Shown piece by piece: positions 7,761 to 17,553 of a DNA stretch of 27,281 bases. The position numbers were made by a program, and so were the translations under genes. Position 1 is the stretch's first letter. Every line of letters begins with the position of its first letter. The DNA lies in assembly GCA_003427395.1 (NCBI GenBank), contig BFEA01000360.1, positions 877,084-904,364 of the forward strand, in the 5' to 3' direction. The notes beneath the pieces are model-generated. The model saw only the letters and a list, made by a program, of their open reading frames with translations. It was not told the DNA's origin and searched no databases. The DNA comes from Chara braunii (taxonomy: Eukaryota; Streptophyta; Charophyceae; Charales; Characeae).

Positions 7761-8870
7761 CCCATTCTGCATATGTGCCCGCCCGAAGTGCCCGCCCTAA
7801 GTGGCGATCAATCGTCTGGAAGGGAACTGTGTAGTTTCCACGCAGTAAAGGACTAAGGGCCCTGCTCGCCTGCCCACACACCCAGAACAGTAAAGGACTT
7901 CTCAGGGGACTATAACAGTAAAGGAGAAGGGAATGCGAGGATTCGGCTCCTCGGCAGGCCTAAGGGCCCCATTCTGCATATGTGCCCACCCTAAGTGAAG
8001 GCGGGCCTGAGAAAAATCACGAGAGACCCATTGTTGTCAATTTCGCATCTGGGGTTCAGGCAGTTGCATCGCGTCAGTTGGTTAAGGAACCCAGGCCACA
8101 GTCAGCAACACTTTGTTTCGGCCTTCTAGGCCTTTTTTGGAAGCAGGCCCTAGGCTGCGTCTGCAGCAGTATACACGACAGGCAGTTGGGAGGCGTAACC
8201 GAACAGCGCCCAGAGCAGTAGCAGCAGAGACCCAGCTACCCGGGGCCTACCAGAAGCTTATGGGCGCAGGCCCAACATAGCCTGGCAGCGCATCAGGCCA
8301 GGCCCGTTCCAGATAGGAAAGTGCCCGCTGCCTGGCCAAGTATCCGGGCACTTGCTATTCGTGCAGTGCTGCTTGAGCCTGCGCTTGAGTGTTGTGCGCT
8401 GCGCTGTGCAAGCTGTCCGCACATGTGTGGTCATGTAAGAAGGGCGTTGCTGTGGGCAGCACCATAGCTCGGCTTCCATAGCCGGCCGGGCTTAGGTATA
8501 CAGCAAGGGGTAGTGGTGGTCTTCGTGCATGAGGGAGAAGACATGGGTGAAAGACAAGGGAGAGAAAGTGAGAGATGAGGATGATGATGTGAGGGCACAT
8601 ACCTGGTCTTATTGACACTCGGATTCAGTGTCTCGGTTCTCCATTGGTGTAATATTGGTGCAATTGTGCTTTCTGGACAGTGTGGGACTTTCAGGCTTTC
8701 AATGTGATTGTGCAATCTAGATTATGCCATTTCGCTATAGTTCATTTTCCTTGCACAATGCTTTGGTCTGGGAGAAGGAGGATGCAGAGAACAGAAAGCA
8801 GACTATGCTTGTTGCACATGTGTCTATTTAGGAAATTGTTCCTGCACAAAACAAAGAGCAATGGATAGAC
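7761..8870. other. Non-coding flank with scattered short repeats
   Basis: A second copy of the GGCCTAAGGGCCCCATTCTGC block with the following CATATGTGCCC appears at about 7955-7985 (compare 7751-7780), and the motif CAGTAAAGGA occurs three times between 7840 and 7935. The remainder, including a GGCC-rich stretch around 8090-8340, has only short open frames that look like no known protein. It may be an old LTR, but I found no ends or PBS. Confidence 0.5.
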
Positions 8871-9157
8871 TCTATATTTGGGGCCTTAGTCCGAGTTCGG
8901 TCTCTTGAAGTCTTGAAGACCATACCGGCGAAATTGCCCAACTTTTTGAAGAAATCAAGAAGGTGCGGGATGAGTTGGCTGAGATGGCTGGCAAGTACCA
9001 TGACTTGACAATGCAAGTTACAGATTTGCAACAGGCCCAAGATCCTAATCTTCCTGTTCTACCCCCTGCCCCCAATGTTGTGATTGAAACTAGTGTTGCC
9101 CCTCTCACTTCCTCATCTACATCTTCACGGGTTCACAAGCGGTTGTCGGGTAGCTGA
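8871..9157 (+). pseudogene. Short coiled-coil ORF fragment, possible gag remnant
   Basis: The frame ending at 9157 is rich in charged residues with heptad-like spacing (EIAQLFEEIKKVRDELAEMA, then LTMQVTDLQQAQ), followed by a Pro/Ser/Thr-rich tail. The coiled-coil part extends upstream of the first ATG to a stop near 8910. A related arginine/leucine reading in another frame just before it suggests a frameshift. Coiled-coil segments of this kind occur at the start of gag in element C, so a gag remnant is possible. I do not recognise a specific family and saw no promoter or splice signals. Confidence 0.35.
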
Positions 9158-9408
9158 AAATTCAGGAATGAAAATTGTGAAGTGAGAGTTTTGGGCAGTC
9201 TGAAAATCCTGAATGGTCCTGAAGTGGTGAAAGGTCCGAAGACCCTGAAAACCACCTGTTTAGGCAGGTTGCATCCCGACACCTCCACAACCCTTTTTAA
9301 AGAACTGGTGAAGGGTGTCCTGAAGTGGTGATGAAAAATACGACTGTTGTTAACCTTCTCTCCTCTGGCTTCCCTGGCTTAGTGCCAGGGCTATCTGGTT
9401 ATTTTGCC
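9158..9408. other. Unassigned intergenic stretch
   Basis: The motif CCTGAAGTGGTGA appears twice (near 9220 and 9320) along with several TGAAAATCCTGAA-like phrases. I see no gene and no clear element boundary here. Confidence 0.4.
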
Positions 9409-9719
9409 TGTTCGTCCTGTGGAACGAGGCCGTGGCCTGATCCCACAGGCCGTGTATTCATTCAGTCTAGTTCAGTCCTGCCCAGTACCATAGTTCATAC
9501 CAGGACTGTCCAGTCCAGTCCAGTCAGTCCGCTGAGGGTATACCCCAGCTACAGTTTGTTTGTTGATTCATTCTTCATCTGCACAGTTTAGAGTACGTGC
9601 ATGTTGAGTCTTCGCCCAAGCTCCATTGTCCCTTCCAGCTCCATCTCCATCTCCATTTCCCTCATCCTCATCCCTTCGTCTTGATCCTAACGGACCGCCA
9701 ACCCGGTGCGTCCGTCACA
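9409..9719 (+). repeat. Family A 5' LTR (copy 2)
   Basis: This 311-bp LTR on the plus strand is homologous to 413-725 and 13329-13638, with the same landmarks in the same order: a CCTGTGG/CCACAGG stem, repeated CAGTC, the GGGTATACCCC palindrome, AGTACGTGC, and CTCCATCTCC repeats. It ends CCGTCACA and is followed, after one spacer base, by the PBS. The left boundary is inferred from LTR length and a TG start. It is clearly more diverged than the other two copies. Confidence 0.75.
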
Positions 9720-9720
9720 C

Positions 9721-9732
9721 TGGTATCGGAGC
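9721..9732 (+). other. Primer-binding site, family A copy 2
   Basis: TGGTATCGGAGC differs by one transition from the initiator tRNA-Met site TGGTATCAGAGC and sits one base after the LTR end, as in copy 1. Confidence 0.85.
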
Positions 9733-10148
9733 AGGAATGGTCCCCCTTCCCACCCACCCACCCCATCCCGCAAGTGTGAAAAAATAGTGTAATCCCAATA
9801 GCGGGATTTTGGCCCTTTTTCAAAGCGAGAAGACGGGAAACGACGGGAAAAAGGAGCAGCGTCGAGTGACATACACATGGCAGGAAAAAAGAGCTCCATC
9901 ACGATGCGTGCATGCCAAGGCCAAGGCCGCCGTAGGCGCACCACGTGCCCATGCTGCCTCACTGCCCCGCCCTGTCCCGCTCCTTGATTATATTATATCA
10001 ATATCCTAGAGTGTAGCTGCCAGAGTTTGAACCTGGGTAGCTGCCAACCATGTGCGTGCGTAGCCAAAGACTTAGCACACTGCCCACACTCTATACACGT
10101 CTTTGTAGCCTAACACGTTGGTGTTGAAATGTGTCATGCCAGCTATTT

Positions 10149-10149
<1 letters not shown>
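9733..10149 (+). mobile_element. Family A leader (copy 2)
   Basis: This is the leader downstream of the PBS, homologous to the reverse complement of 1-399. After about 10060 the similarity fades. No gag or pol sequence follows in this copy, so the element is truncated, rearranged or non-autonomous. Confidence 0.65.

Positions 10150-10188
<39 letters not shown>
10150..10188. repeat. Poly-C run, 39 bp
   Basis: An uninterrupted run of 39 cytosines. Its length may be uncertain in any assembly. Confidence 0.95.
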
Positions 10189-10190
<2 letters not shown>

Positions 10191-10578
10191 CACGACAACA
10201 GCGGGTGGGCTGCTAATTGGTTCCCCCCTACCCGCGCCGTGGCTGGTGCTGCCTACTCACATGGTCGTCTGCAGTGCCACGTGGCAGCTTGCTGAAGACC
10301 TTGAAGCCCCCCTGGATAGAGGGCTGCACTACAGCAGGATCTGGGTGTCTGATCAAGATCTCTGAAAACCCAGACGATAGTTTGGCAGCAGTGAAGCCCC
10401 TCTAGCAAGGGGGGGGCCTGCGGAACTGTGCAATCAAGGTGGCCGATCAATATCTCAACCAACCCTAGATTATTTATATTATTATTTTTTTGTTGCAGCA
10501 GCAGGCTGCCAGAACCTTGCAGGCCTAGATCCAGTGGATCTTGGTGACCTTGACTGTTCTTCGCCAACCAAGAGCCTG
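10189..10578. other. Unassigned non-coding stretch
   Basis: There are no recognisable genes. The sequence contains a short AT-rich patch near 10470-10495 and otherwise has mixed composition. It could still belong to the family A element, but nothing ties it there. Confidence 0.4.
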
Positions 10579-10980
10579 ATATCACTCCCTACTCACTTAT
10601 CTACTTTCTCCCAACCCTTTTCTCTCTATCCACTCCACCCTTTAATCGTCTTTTCCTAACTCTACGACTAATCCCTCACTCTACCTCACCCTCCTCTCTT
10701 CTTTTCTCCACTTCTCTCCCATTTTTCCCACTGCTCTTTCATACCCCTCCCTCTCCACTATCTTTTACCCTCTTTTTCTCTCTTTTCCTCACTCACTCAC
10801 TCTCTTCCACTAATCTTCGTTTCTCCTCCCCGCCTTTATACCTTCTCTCTCTCATTCTCTCACCCTCCTCTTCTTCTTTCTTCCTCCTACCACAACCCCA
10901 TCATCCGCCTCACCCACCATCTCAAACTTTCTATATTCACTTTTCTCACCTTTTTCTCACCCTTGCCCCCCCAACTCCAA
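10579..10980 (+). repeat. Polypyrimidine tract, about 400 bp
   Basis: This stretch of about 400 bp is made almost entirely of C, T and scattered A on the plus strand, and I count only seven G residues in it. It has no simple repeat unit. It is followed to 11286 by AT-rich DNA with several T and A homopolymers. Confidence 0.85.
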
Positions 10981-11286
10981 ATTTTTCTTTTTTTCTTATT
11001 TTGTTATTTTTTATATATATATTTGAATAATATTTCCTTCTTTCTGCCAAAAAAATGAATAATCTTCTCACATCCTTTTTTTTTTTATTTTCTTGCTTTT
11101 TTTTTGTAATTATTCTCAAAATTCTTAGGTTACCATCCGAGTCGCCCGGGTCACCCAATTTTCCAGGGTGGTCCGACTGTGCAAGGACAAGGGAAGGTAG
11201 TAACCAAAAAAAAAAAAAAAACTATGGTATGCAGAAAAATAAACTGCACAACTTTTGTCGCAGGGTAACATCAAATTTTTTTACCA
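10981..11286. other. AT-rich flank left of element C
   Basis: T-rich and A-rich runs surround a GC-richer island at about 11130-11200. There is no gene. The last bases (ACCA, 11283-11286) match the first four bases of the rearranged right flank of element C. Confidence 0.5.
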
Positions 11287-12518
11287 TGTAATGAACCCAA
11301 TCTAATAGATACTCAGAAGTCGTCAATCTCTCGTAGTTTCAATATCTGCATGAAAGTCTCCAGATCCTGAAGTGATATCTCAAACAGTAACTCATTATCA
11401 AAAGAGAAGAGAGTGGAGGGAGAATAGACAAAGGAGAGGAAGAGAGATCACACAGTAATAAACCCTTCAGATCCCTCTCCTTCTCCGGGCTTCTTCCCAC
11501 ACCACATCCTTAATGATAATAAGTATATTCTTGATCACACACAATAGTGTCGCGTGACACTTTATCTCATGAAGACTCCGAAGACACAACATATTTTCAG
11601 TGATGACGTCAACCTCAAGTGAGTGCCTGATTCCCTACATCCACAGATCCCGATCTTCCTCCTCCTCGCAACCAGTCACCTCATGTAGACAACGTGGACA
11701 ATGCCACATCAACAATCGAAACAGGTGGCATTCGCCACATCATCAATGTAGACCAATAGCAGTGCCACGTTAACTAGAGGCAGCGCCACGTCCGCATGCC
11801 ACTTCGACCAAAGGCAGCGCCACATATACCAGAGACAGCGCCACGCCAGCATGCCATGTCGACCAGAGGCAGCGCCACGTCGGCATGCCACGTAGACCAG
11901 AGGCAGTGCCACATATACCAGAGGCAGCGTCCCGTCAGCATGCCATGTAGACCAGAGGCAGCGCCACGTCAGCATGCCACGTAGACCAGAGGCAACGCCA
12001 CGTCAACATAGTCTGGCGCACTGAGAAAGGGCCAGCATGCTACCTCCACCTCGCGCTGTCCACAACGCCTGAGCACAACCAGCATGTAGCCAGCGTCTAG
12101 CCAGAGTCAAGTCAACATCAAAGCAGCACAGCAAGACTGAATGCCTTGAATTCCTCGAGGCCAACCTTAAGTAGTAGCCAGCGAGGTTGTCTAGCCTCAG
12201 TGCATTTCCCCTCGGTCGTCCAGATTGACTCACAGTTGAAGGCCCGGATTGTACAGTTGCAGACTTCTCCCTTGGACCTGATGATGTCTGGGTAGGTGCG
12301 TACAAACAAGTGTGTGTACTTGACCTGCGGCCTGGGCTAGGTACCTTTGGACTTTGACTATTGGGTGGACCGACAATTGACCAACGTCAACTGTCACACG
12401 CCCAGACCCTGAATTCGTGAAGGGTCTTTTCTGCCCTGGTTCGGCCTGGGCTGAGGGCGGCCAAGTCGGCCTTCTGATGACCCTCGGTTCCATGAGACAT
12501 ATGGCATGGGTTATTGCA
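11287..12518 (-). repeat. Element C 3' LTR (1232 bp, complete)
   Basis: On the minus strand the LTR starts TGCAATAACC (12518) and ends GGTTCATTACA (11287), imperfect inverted ends. The left 750 bp repeats directly at 18419-19194, about 94 percent identical by eye. The right 478 bp (12041-12518) recurs only as an inverted copy at 19388-19868. The LTR holds a minisatellite at 11757-12010. It lies just downstream of the integrase stop at 12561, as a 3' LTR should. Confidence 0.85.
11757..12010. repeat. ACGT-rich minisatellite in element C 3' LTR
   Basis: Alternating units carry GCCACGTCAGCATGCCACGT followed by an AGACCAGAGGCAGC part (about 34 bp) and GCCACATATACCAGAGGCAGC (about 21 bp). Each long unit holds one or two ACGT cores; GCCACGTCAGC is GCTGACGTGGC on the other strand, which resembles plant bZIP-factor binding sites. 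Confidence 0.85.
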
Positions 12519-12560
12519 TTCCTGCCATCCCAGTTTTCAAGTTCCATCGTAGAAATTACA

Positions 12561-13085
12561 TCAATTCCCAGTTAACCCACGTTCATATGCAGGAACAATA
12601 TCAGTAGCAGTGGGTAGAAGTTCTTTCTTACTAAACCTTCTAGCTTCAAATGGGGGTTGGGACTTGAACGTTACCTTGTACTGCTCCTCAGGTCGTCCTC
12701 TGCCACCCGTAGAGAAATAGCCATGCTCCAATATTTTCTCAACTTCATAGCCTCCATTCATAGAAGGTGGAATCATAGATGGCCTATTTGGAAAATCATC
12801 ACTTTCTACATAAGGTAGAAGTTTAGATGCATGGAAGACAAGGTATGTCCTGAGGTGTGGAGGTATATCTACACGATAGGAAGGTCCACCTTCTCCTCCA
12901 ATTACTTTGAGAACTTCCCAGGGCCCATAGCAGACAGGTAGCAATTTCCGAGACACGTTCTCTTCCAAGGAAAATTCTTTAAACTTAACCCAGATAAAGT
13001 CCCCTTCTTGGAATTGTGAAGGGCGACGATGTTTATTAGCTTGTTCAATCATTTGCAACTGGGCTTTTTTTATGTTTTCCTTTAC
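12561..13085 (-). pseudogene. pol: Element C pol: integrase C-terminal domain with chromodomain-like tail
   Basis: The frame starts at VKENIKKAQLQMIEQANKHR and continues through the SH3-like module (FQEGDFIWVKFKEFSLEEN, RKLLPVCYGPWEVLKVI, FHASKLLPY). It ends in a chromodomain-like tail (GYEVEKILEHGYF, EEQYKVTFKSQPPFEARRF) and stops at 12561-12563. The module closely parallels the end of element B pol, which supports the assignment. This part is open throughout. The catalytic core that should precede it is missing. Confidence 0.85.
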
Positions 13086-13328
13086 CTTCTTAATGTCTTC
13101 TTAAGACCAAAGTGGCCTTCCGCATCATGACATTCCCCAATGATTAAGCTCTTGATTGGTTCTAGGTGAGGAACACACAATCGTTCTTCAGTTTTATCCA
13201 ATAAGAAGAGTAAGCCATCGGTCATTCGATATTCTGGAAACAACTCAGGGTTTTTTCGTAGAGTTCCAATGATAGGACTCCAAATAGGATCACTCCCATA
13301 TCCCTGGCGGATCTTTTCTTTCAGTTCA
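13086..13328 (-). pseudogene. pol: Element C pol: RNase H-integrase linker and start of the zinc module
   Basis: Reading away from the solo LTR, the frame runs through GYGSDPIWSPIIGTLRKNPE, TDGLLFLLDKTEERLCVPH and GECHDAEGHFGLKKTL. The last is the beginning of the integrase HHCC zinc module. Within about ten bases of 13090 the sequence jumps to the integrase C-terminal segment, so the CxxC half of the zinc module and the whole DDE core are absent. Compared with element B, roughly 750 bp is gone. Confidence 0.8.
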
Positions 13329-13638
13329 TGTAGCGGACCTCGGGATGGCCTGTGAGACCAGCCCCTTGGCCTGTTCTCACAGGCCTGTGTTATATTTGGG
13401 GTAGGCCAGTCCAGGCCGGTACCTCTGTCGGTACCAGCCAGTCCAGTCCAGTCCCGTCAGTCCGCTGGGGTATACCCCAGCCATTGTCTGTTTTCATTCT
13501 CATTCATCACTTGCACATTTTGGAGTACGTGCGTTGGAGTCTTGCGTGGGGAGCTGCGCTGTGCCAACTTGCTCCCCCTTCTTCCTCCATCTCCATCTCT
13601 GTCACTAGCGGAGCACCACACCCGGTGGGTCCGCTACA
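13329..13638 (+). mobile_element. Solo family A LTR inserted in element C pol
   Basis: This 310-bp LTR has perfect 11-bp ends TGTAGCGGACC and GGTCCGCTACA. It is flanked on both sides by the 5-bp target duplication GTTCA (13324-13328 and 13639-13643). Element C pol reads continuously across the insertion if one GTTCA copy and the LTR are ignored. There is no PBS or internal sequence, so it is a solo LTR left by recombination between two LTRs. Orientation follows comparison with copy 2. Confidence 0.93.
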
Positions 13639-14130
13639 GTTCATTTCCAATATCGAGATAAGAGACAATAGTTCCTAAGAAATTTGCACGTCTGGACAAA
13701 GCATCCGCAACTACGTTAGACTTGCCTTTGATGGTTTTCACCTCAAAGTCAAATGTGTCAAGGAATGCGGACCACCTAACCAACTTGTCGGAGAGTTTAG
13801 GTTGAGTTTTAATCCACTTCAATATAGAGTGGTCAGAGTACACAGTGAAATGCCTTCCCAACAAATAGTGCTTCCAAGTATCTGGTGCAGCTACTAAGGC
13901 ATACAATTCCCTTTCATAAGTAGAGTTTGCTAGTTTTTCTGACGGAAGTCGTCTCGGCATAAACTCAGCAGGTCTATATCCTTTACCGTCATCCTGTTGT
14001 AGCACAACCCCAATCCCTGACTTGCGTTAGTCATGACAATGAAAGGAAGCGAAGGGTCAGCAAGTTTTAGGACAGGGTAGTGAGTCAGAGTATGTTTTAA
14101 CTTTCAAAATGATGACTCACAGTCTTTGTC
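13639..14130 (-). pseudogene. pol: Element C pol: RNase H
   Basis: The segment begins in a decayed frame with PVLKLADPSLPFIVMTNASQ, where the usual TDAS of the RNase H active site reads TNAS. After a frameshift the frame 14005-13634 gives PAEFMPRRLPSEKLANSTYE, WKHYLLGRHFTVYSDHSILK and GKSNVVADALSRRA. The catalytic Asp of the second strand (YSDH) remains. The coding sequence is cut by the solo LTR. The Asp-to-Asn change and frameshift make it inactive. Confidence 0.85.
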
Positions 14131-15259
14131 TCACAACCAAGGTTTTTCCTTTTTCAATAGTCTCTTCATAGGAGCGACTATCAAAGAGAAGTTTCTAACG
14201 AACTTCCTAGAATAGCTAGCTAGTCCTAAGAAAAACCTTAGTTCAGTTATAGTCTTAGGTTGTGGCCAATCTCTGATTGTTGTAATCTTCTTTTCTTCAG
14301 GCCTTAGTCCTTCCTCGTTTACTATATGCCCTAAGTACAAAACTTCAGACTTGACAAACTCAGACTTCTTCGGATTCAGTTTGAAGTTGCCCTCGTGCAA
14401 CTTCTGCAAGACCATTCGTAGGTGTTTTTCATGATCCTCTAGTGTTTTGCTATACACTAGAATGTCATTGAGATAGACTATTACGAACTGGTCAAGCCAT
14501 TGGCGGAATAACTCATTCATTGATCTTTGAAAGGTTGCAGGCGCATTGGTTGGACCGAAAGGCATAACCACGAACTCGTAGTGACCATACCTGGTTCGGA
14601 AAGCCGTCTTGTATTGATCCTCAGGAGCCACCTCAATCTGGTGATACCCTGATTTGAGATCAATCTTACTGAAGTATCTACACCCGTGCAACTGACCCAA
14701 TAGATCGTCAATGCGCGAAAGAGGTTCCGCACGGAATTCAGCCCGCCATAATCAATACATAAACGAAGTTCACCTTCTTTTTTGGGCACGAATAAGACAA
14801 GCTCACCGTAAGGAGATGAGCTAGGGAGAATTCATCCTTTATCAGTAAGTTCTTGCAGCTGCTTCCGCAGTTCCTCAAGTTCCCTATGAGACATTCGGTA
14901 GATGAAACCATTGGGAATCTTGCCTTCGGGAATGATCTCGATGGTGTGCTTGATAGCACGCTCAGTAATTCCCGTCGGCTCAATCTGCAAGTCCTTGTAC
15001 TCATCAAGAAGTTTTTTGATAGAAGGTGGATAGGATGAAGAACATCCACCAACTCGCTTAACAAGCACCATCATCACCTCCTTATCCAACTTCTTCTTTA
15101 CTACCATTGATCGAAAGTTGCGTAACTCATACAACAGAAAGACAGAGTAGAGTCAGAGTCAGGCTTATGATACAACTTTATCGCACACAATTCGAACTTC
15201 CCGTCCTTGAGTTTGACAATTTTATCTTTGAACTTGACTTCTAAGTCGGCTTCCTCATG
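14131..15259 (-). pseudogene. pol: Element C pol: reverse transcriptase
   Basis: The N-terminal part (15134-14835) shows IKKLLDEYKDLQIEP and FIYRMSHRELEELRKQL, then a TGA where a Trp is usual, then [20 protein letters not shown] frameshift near 14720 leads to the long frame 14700-14131, with [32 protein letters not shown], the catalytic box YLNDILVYS (14464-14475) and EVLYLGHIVNEEGLRPEEKK. The first Asp of YxDD is Asn. Another frameshift separates this from the protease at about 15120-15140. The domain order matches Ty3/gypsy. Confidence 0.9.
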
Positions 15260-15946
15260 TCAATCCATACCCAAAATGAAGTTAAAGGGTAAATTATTCT
15301 CAATTAGGAAGGATATCTCGTGTAGAATCTTCTTACCTTCCTTTGTCCTTAAATAGCACTTGACACGATCGATATATTGAGGGACAGTGATCGTGCTCTT
15401 GTCAGCCAGTATAGACGTAATAGGTCTAGGTAAATCTTTTACCTTCATTTCCAGATGCAACTTACGAATTGCCTTCTTTGAGATACCAGACCACGTCGAT
15501 CCCGGATCTAACAGGGCACCTACTCGCGTGTGCGCAATCTCAATGTCCGCGATCATCAACTCACCCTTAGACTTTGCTTTCTTTGCCCATGAACTTCGTC
15601 GTGCTATGAGTTCATTGTCGAGCTCATCAAGGGAATCGTCCAGCGAGACAGAACAAAGTAATGTGTCAGGGTGGTCTGGACGACGGGCAGAAGAAAAACC
15701 AGAAGAAGAACCATCCTCTGCCTTGAGAATCGAAGGGATAGAAGGGGTTATAGGCACCTTTCCTTTGTCTTGGACAAAACCCTTCGACTCAGTAGGAATT
15801 GATGCTACTCCTACTGGTTGCTCACTTTTGGGTTTCGGATAAGTGGGCACCAAGCTATCACATGCCCCACGGTGCCACACTTGAGGCACTGGCGGTTGTC
15901 CATTTTGAACTGCCACTCCTCTCGAGTCATATTCATTTTCTCCCAA
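15260..15946 (-). pseudogene. pol: Element C pol: N-terminal linker and aspartic protease
   Basis: The frame overlaps the end of gag in the -1 phase, with no ATG needed if made by frameshifting at 15826-15832. A Ser/Pro-rich linker leads to VGALLDPGSTWSGISKKAI, where the usual Asp-Ser/Thr-Gly is Asp-Pro-Gly, then DRVKCYLRTKEGKKILHEI and the closing NFILGMD. The stop TGA follows immediately where the family usually has Trp. The Pro in the active-site triplet is unusual and probably damaging. Confidence 0.8.
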
Positions 15947-17553
15947 GGTCTTCCAAACGAAATGCCGGGGTGCTCAGGAAACGAGCGTGGCCTCTTTTTC
16001 TTCTTCCACTGGTTCTGGCCTCCCTTGTTGGCCATGACAGCAATGACATCACCCTTCCCATACTCACTGTTGTTGTTACCTCCTCCTCCCTCAAACTCTT
16101 CCAGAGGTAACTTCTCTATAGTCTCATCATCAAATAGCACAAGCATATGGTCCTGGCGCTTTTGCCGCCAAAGGACCCGCTTGCCATAACCGCCTACCGG
16201 TCCCAACTTAACCACCGAAGCGTAAGACCCTTTTACCTGTGTGGTCACTTGCTCTCGTTGGAGAGCGAGATCGCGAAACTGCCGATAGTTATACTTTCCA
16301 GACTTTGATTCTGCCACGAGCTGTCCACGGATAGGCTCGGGTATAAAGGACCTGGTTGTCCTGAAGGTTCAGTCCAGGTACCTGTAACAGACGATCAACT
16401 TCACGCGATTGTGAATCAACTGAAGACCAACGCTTCTGGCCAACGGTGGTGAGCCCGTCGAAAGCTTTATCGGTTGTCGTCTTGTCGAGAAATCTCTCCT
16501 TAATCTTTTGGAGAAATTGTCTCAACGTCAGGATCTTTGCCCACTCACCTGTATCCTCAAATCCAGCGGTACTGGCTTTGGCCAACACCCATTCCTTGGC
16601 CACTCCTCCCAGACAAGACGTGGAGAAAGCGACCTGGCTCTCAGGCTCGACGGGCGAAGTACTACAATAAGTCTGTATCTCGGCGATCCACAACAACAAA
16701 TTTTTTACCTTCTTGTTACTGTAGGTAAACGACAATTTCATCTTAACCTTTTCTCTCTTTTTCGACTTCTCCACTTCCTTAACCGGTTCTTCCTTCTTAG
16801 TCGGTTCTTCTTTCTTGTCGGTCGGTTCCTCGGACTCTTTTTTCGAGGGTCCGGGTTGTCCTCCCTCCGCATTGCATCTTTCATAAGTTTCTCCTGGAGC
16901 GGTTTCTTTTCTATTTCCCCCTTCTTCTCCTCCTCAGAGCCCACCTTGTCCTTTCCTTTCATTATTCTCATCATACTTTCTAATGAGGCAGTGTTAGAGT
17001 CTATCTTCTTTTCAAGATGAACAAGATAATCCATAATAGATTGCAATACGGACGACAGGTCAGTCTCAACTTCCTCGAAGTGAGATCGTTCCCTCATTTC
17101 CTCCAACATTTTCTCTTGCTGTTCTCTCTCTTCTTTCTTTCTTCTGAACTCTTCAATTCTTTTTTTTTCTTCCCTTAAGGTATTTTCTAATTGTCTGACA
17201 TTTTCCTCCATTAGTTCCACAGACAGTTGGGGTTCCACTTTCTTTTTTTTTGTCTTCCCTTCTTCTTTTCCTTTTTGGTTTATTCTTTCCAGTTGCTCGA
17301 CGACAAACCGGTCAAGAGCATTACGCCCTTATCTGATGAGTTCCTCGATCCTCCTGCCAGCTTCTATCATCTGAACAACAGTTTCAGCGGCATCTAGTTC
17401 ACCCTCTGTTCCGTGAGCATACTGTTCAGCGTCCGGACCAGCAACGTGTATCTCACCGAGCAACTGACGAAGAAGGCCCTTTAAAGTTTGCCTCCTCGCG
17501 TCAATCTGACCACGCGTCTTAAGTTCCCCCCCTTTGACATCAGCGTAGACCAT
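15811..17553 (-). pseudogene. gag: Element C gag
   Basis: Gag starts at an ATG at 17553 (MVYADVKGGELKTRGQ). After an in-frame TAA near 17328 it continues with a long, strongly charged coiled coil (ENVRQLENTLREEKKRIEEF). A Lys/Glu-rich stretch contains a frameshift near 16865. The capsid-like domain follows (KMKLSFTYSNKKVKNLLLWI, FLQKIKERFLDKTTTDKAF), and a second frameshift lies near 16335. The last part, SGKYNYRQFRDLALQRE, leads to a CCHC knuckle CLKCGTVGHVIAWC near 15855-15895 and the stop at 15811-15813. The coiled-coil N terminus is a family trait not seen in element B. Confidence 0.8.
15826..15832 (-). promoter_or_regulatory. Possible -1 frameshift site C CCA AAA in element C
   Basis: On the minus strand the gag frame reads AAC CCA AAA GTG, so C_CCA_AAA is in X_XXY_YYZ phase, 12 nt before the gag stop. 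Slipping back one base gives the pol frame exactly. The heptamer is less canonical than the one in element B. Confidence 0.45.

Noticed and set aside
10129-10365. Proline-rich open frame over the poly-C run
   Set aside because: The poly-proline is just the 39-bp C run; the flanks show no coding character.
11709-11984. Repetitive open frames in the element C LTR minisatellites (also 18923-19222)
   Set aside because: They come from tandem DNA repeats in LTRs and change with unit number; not genes.
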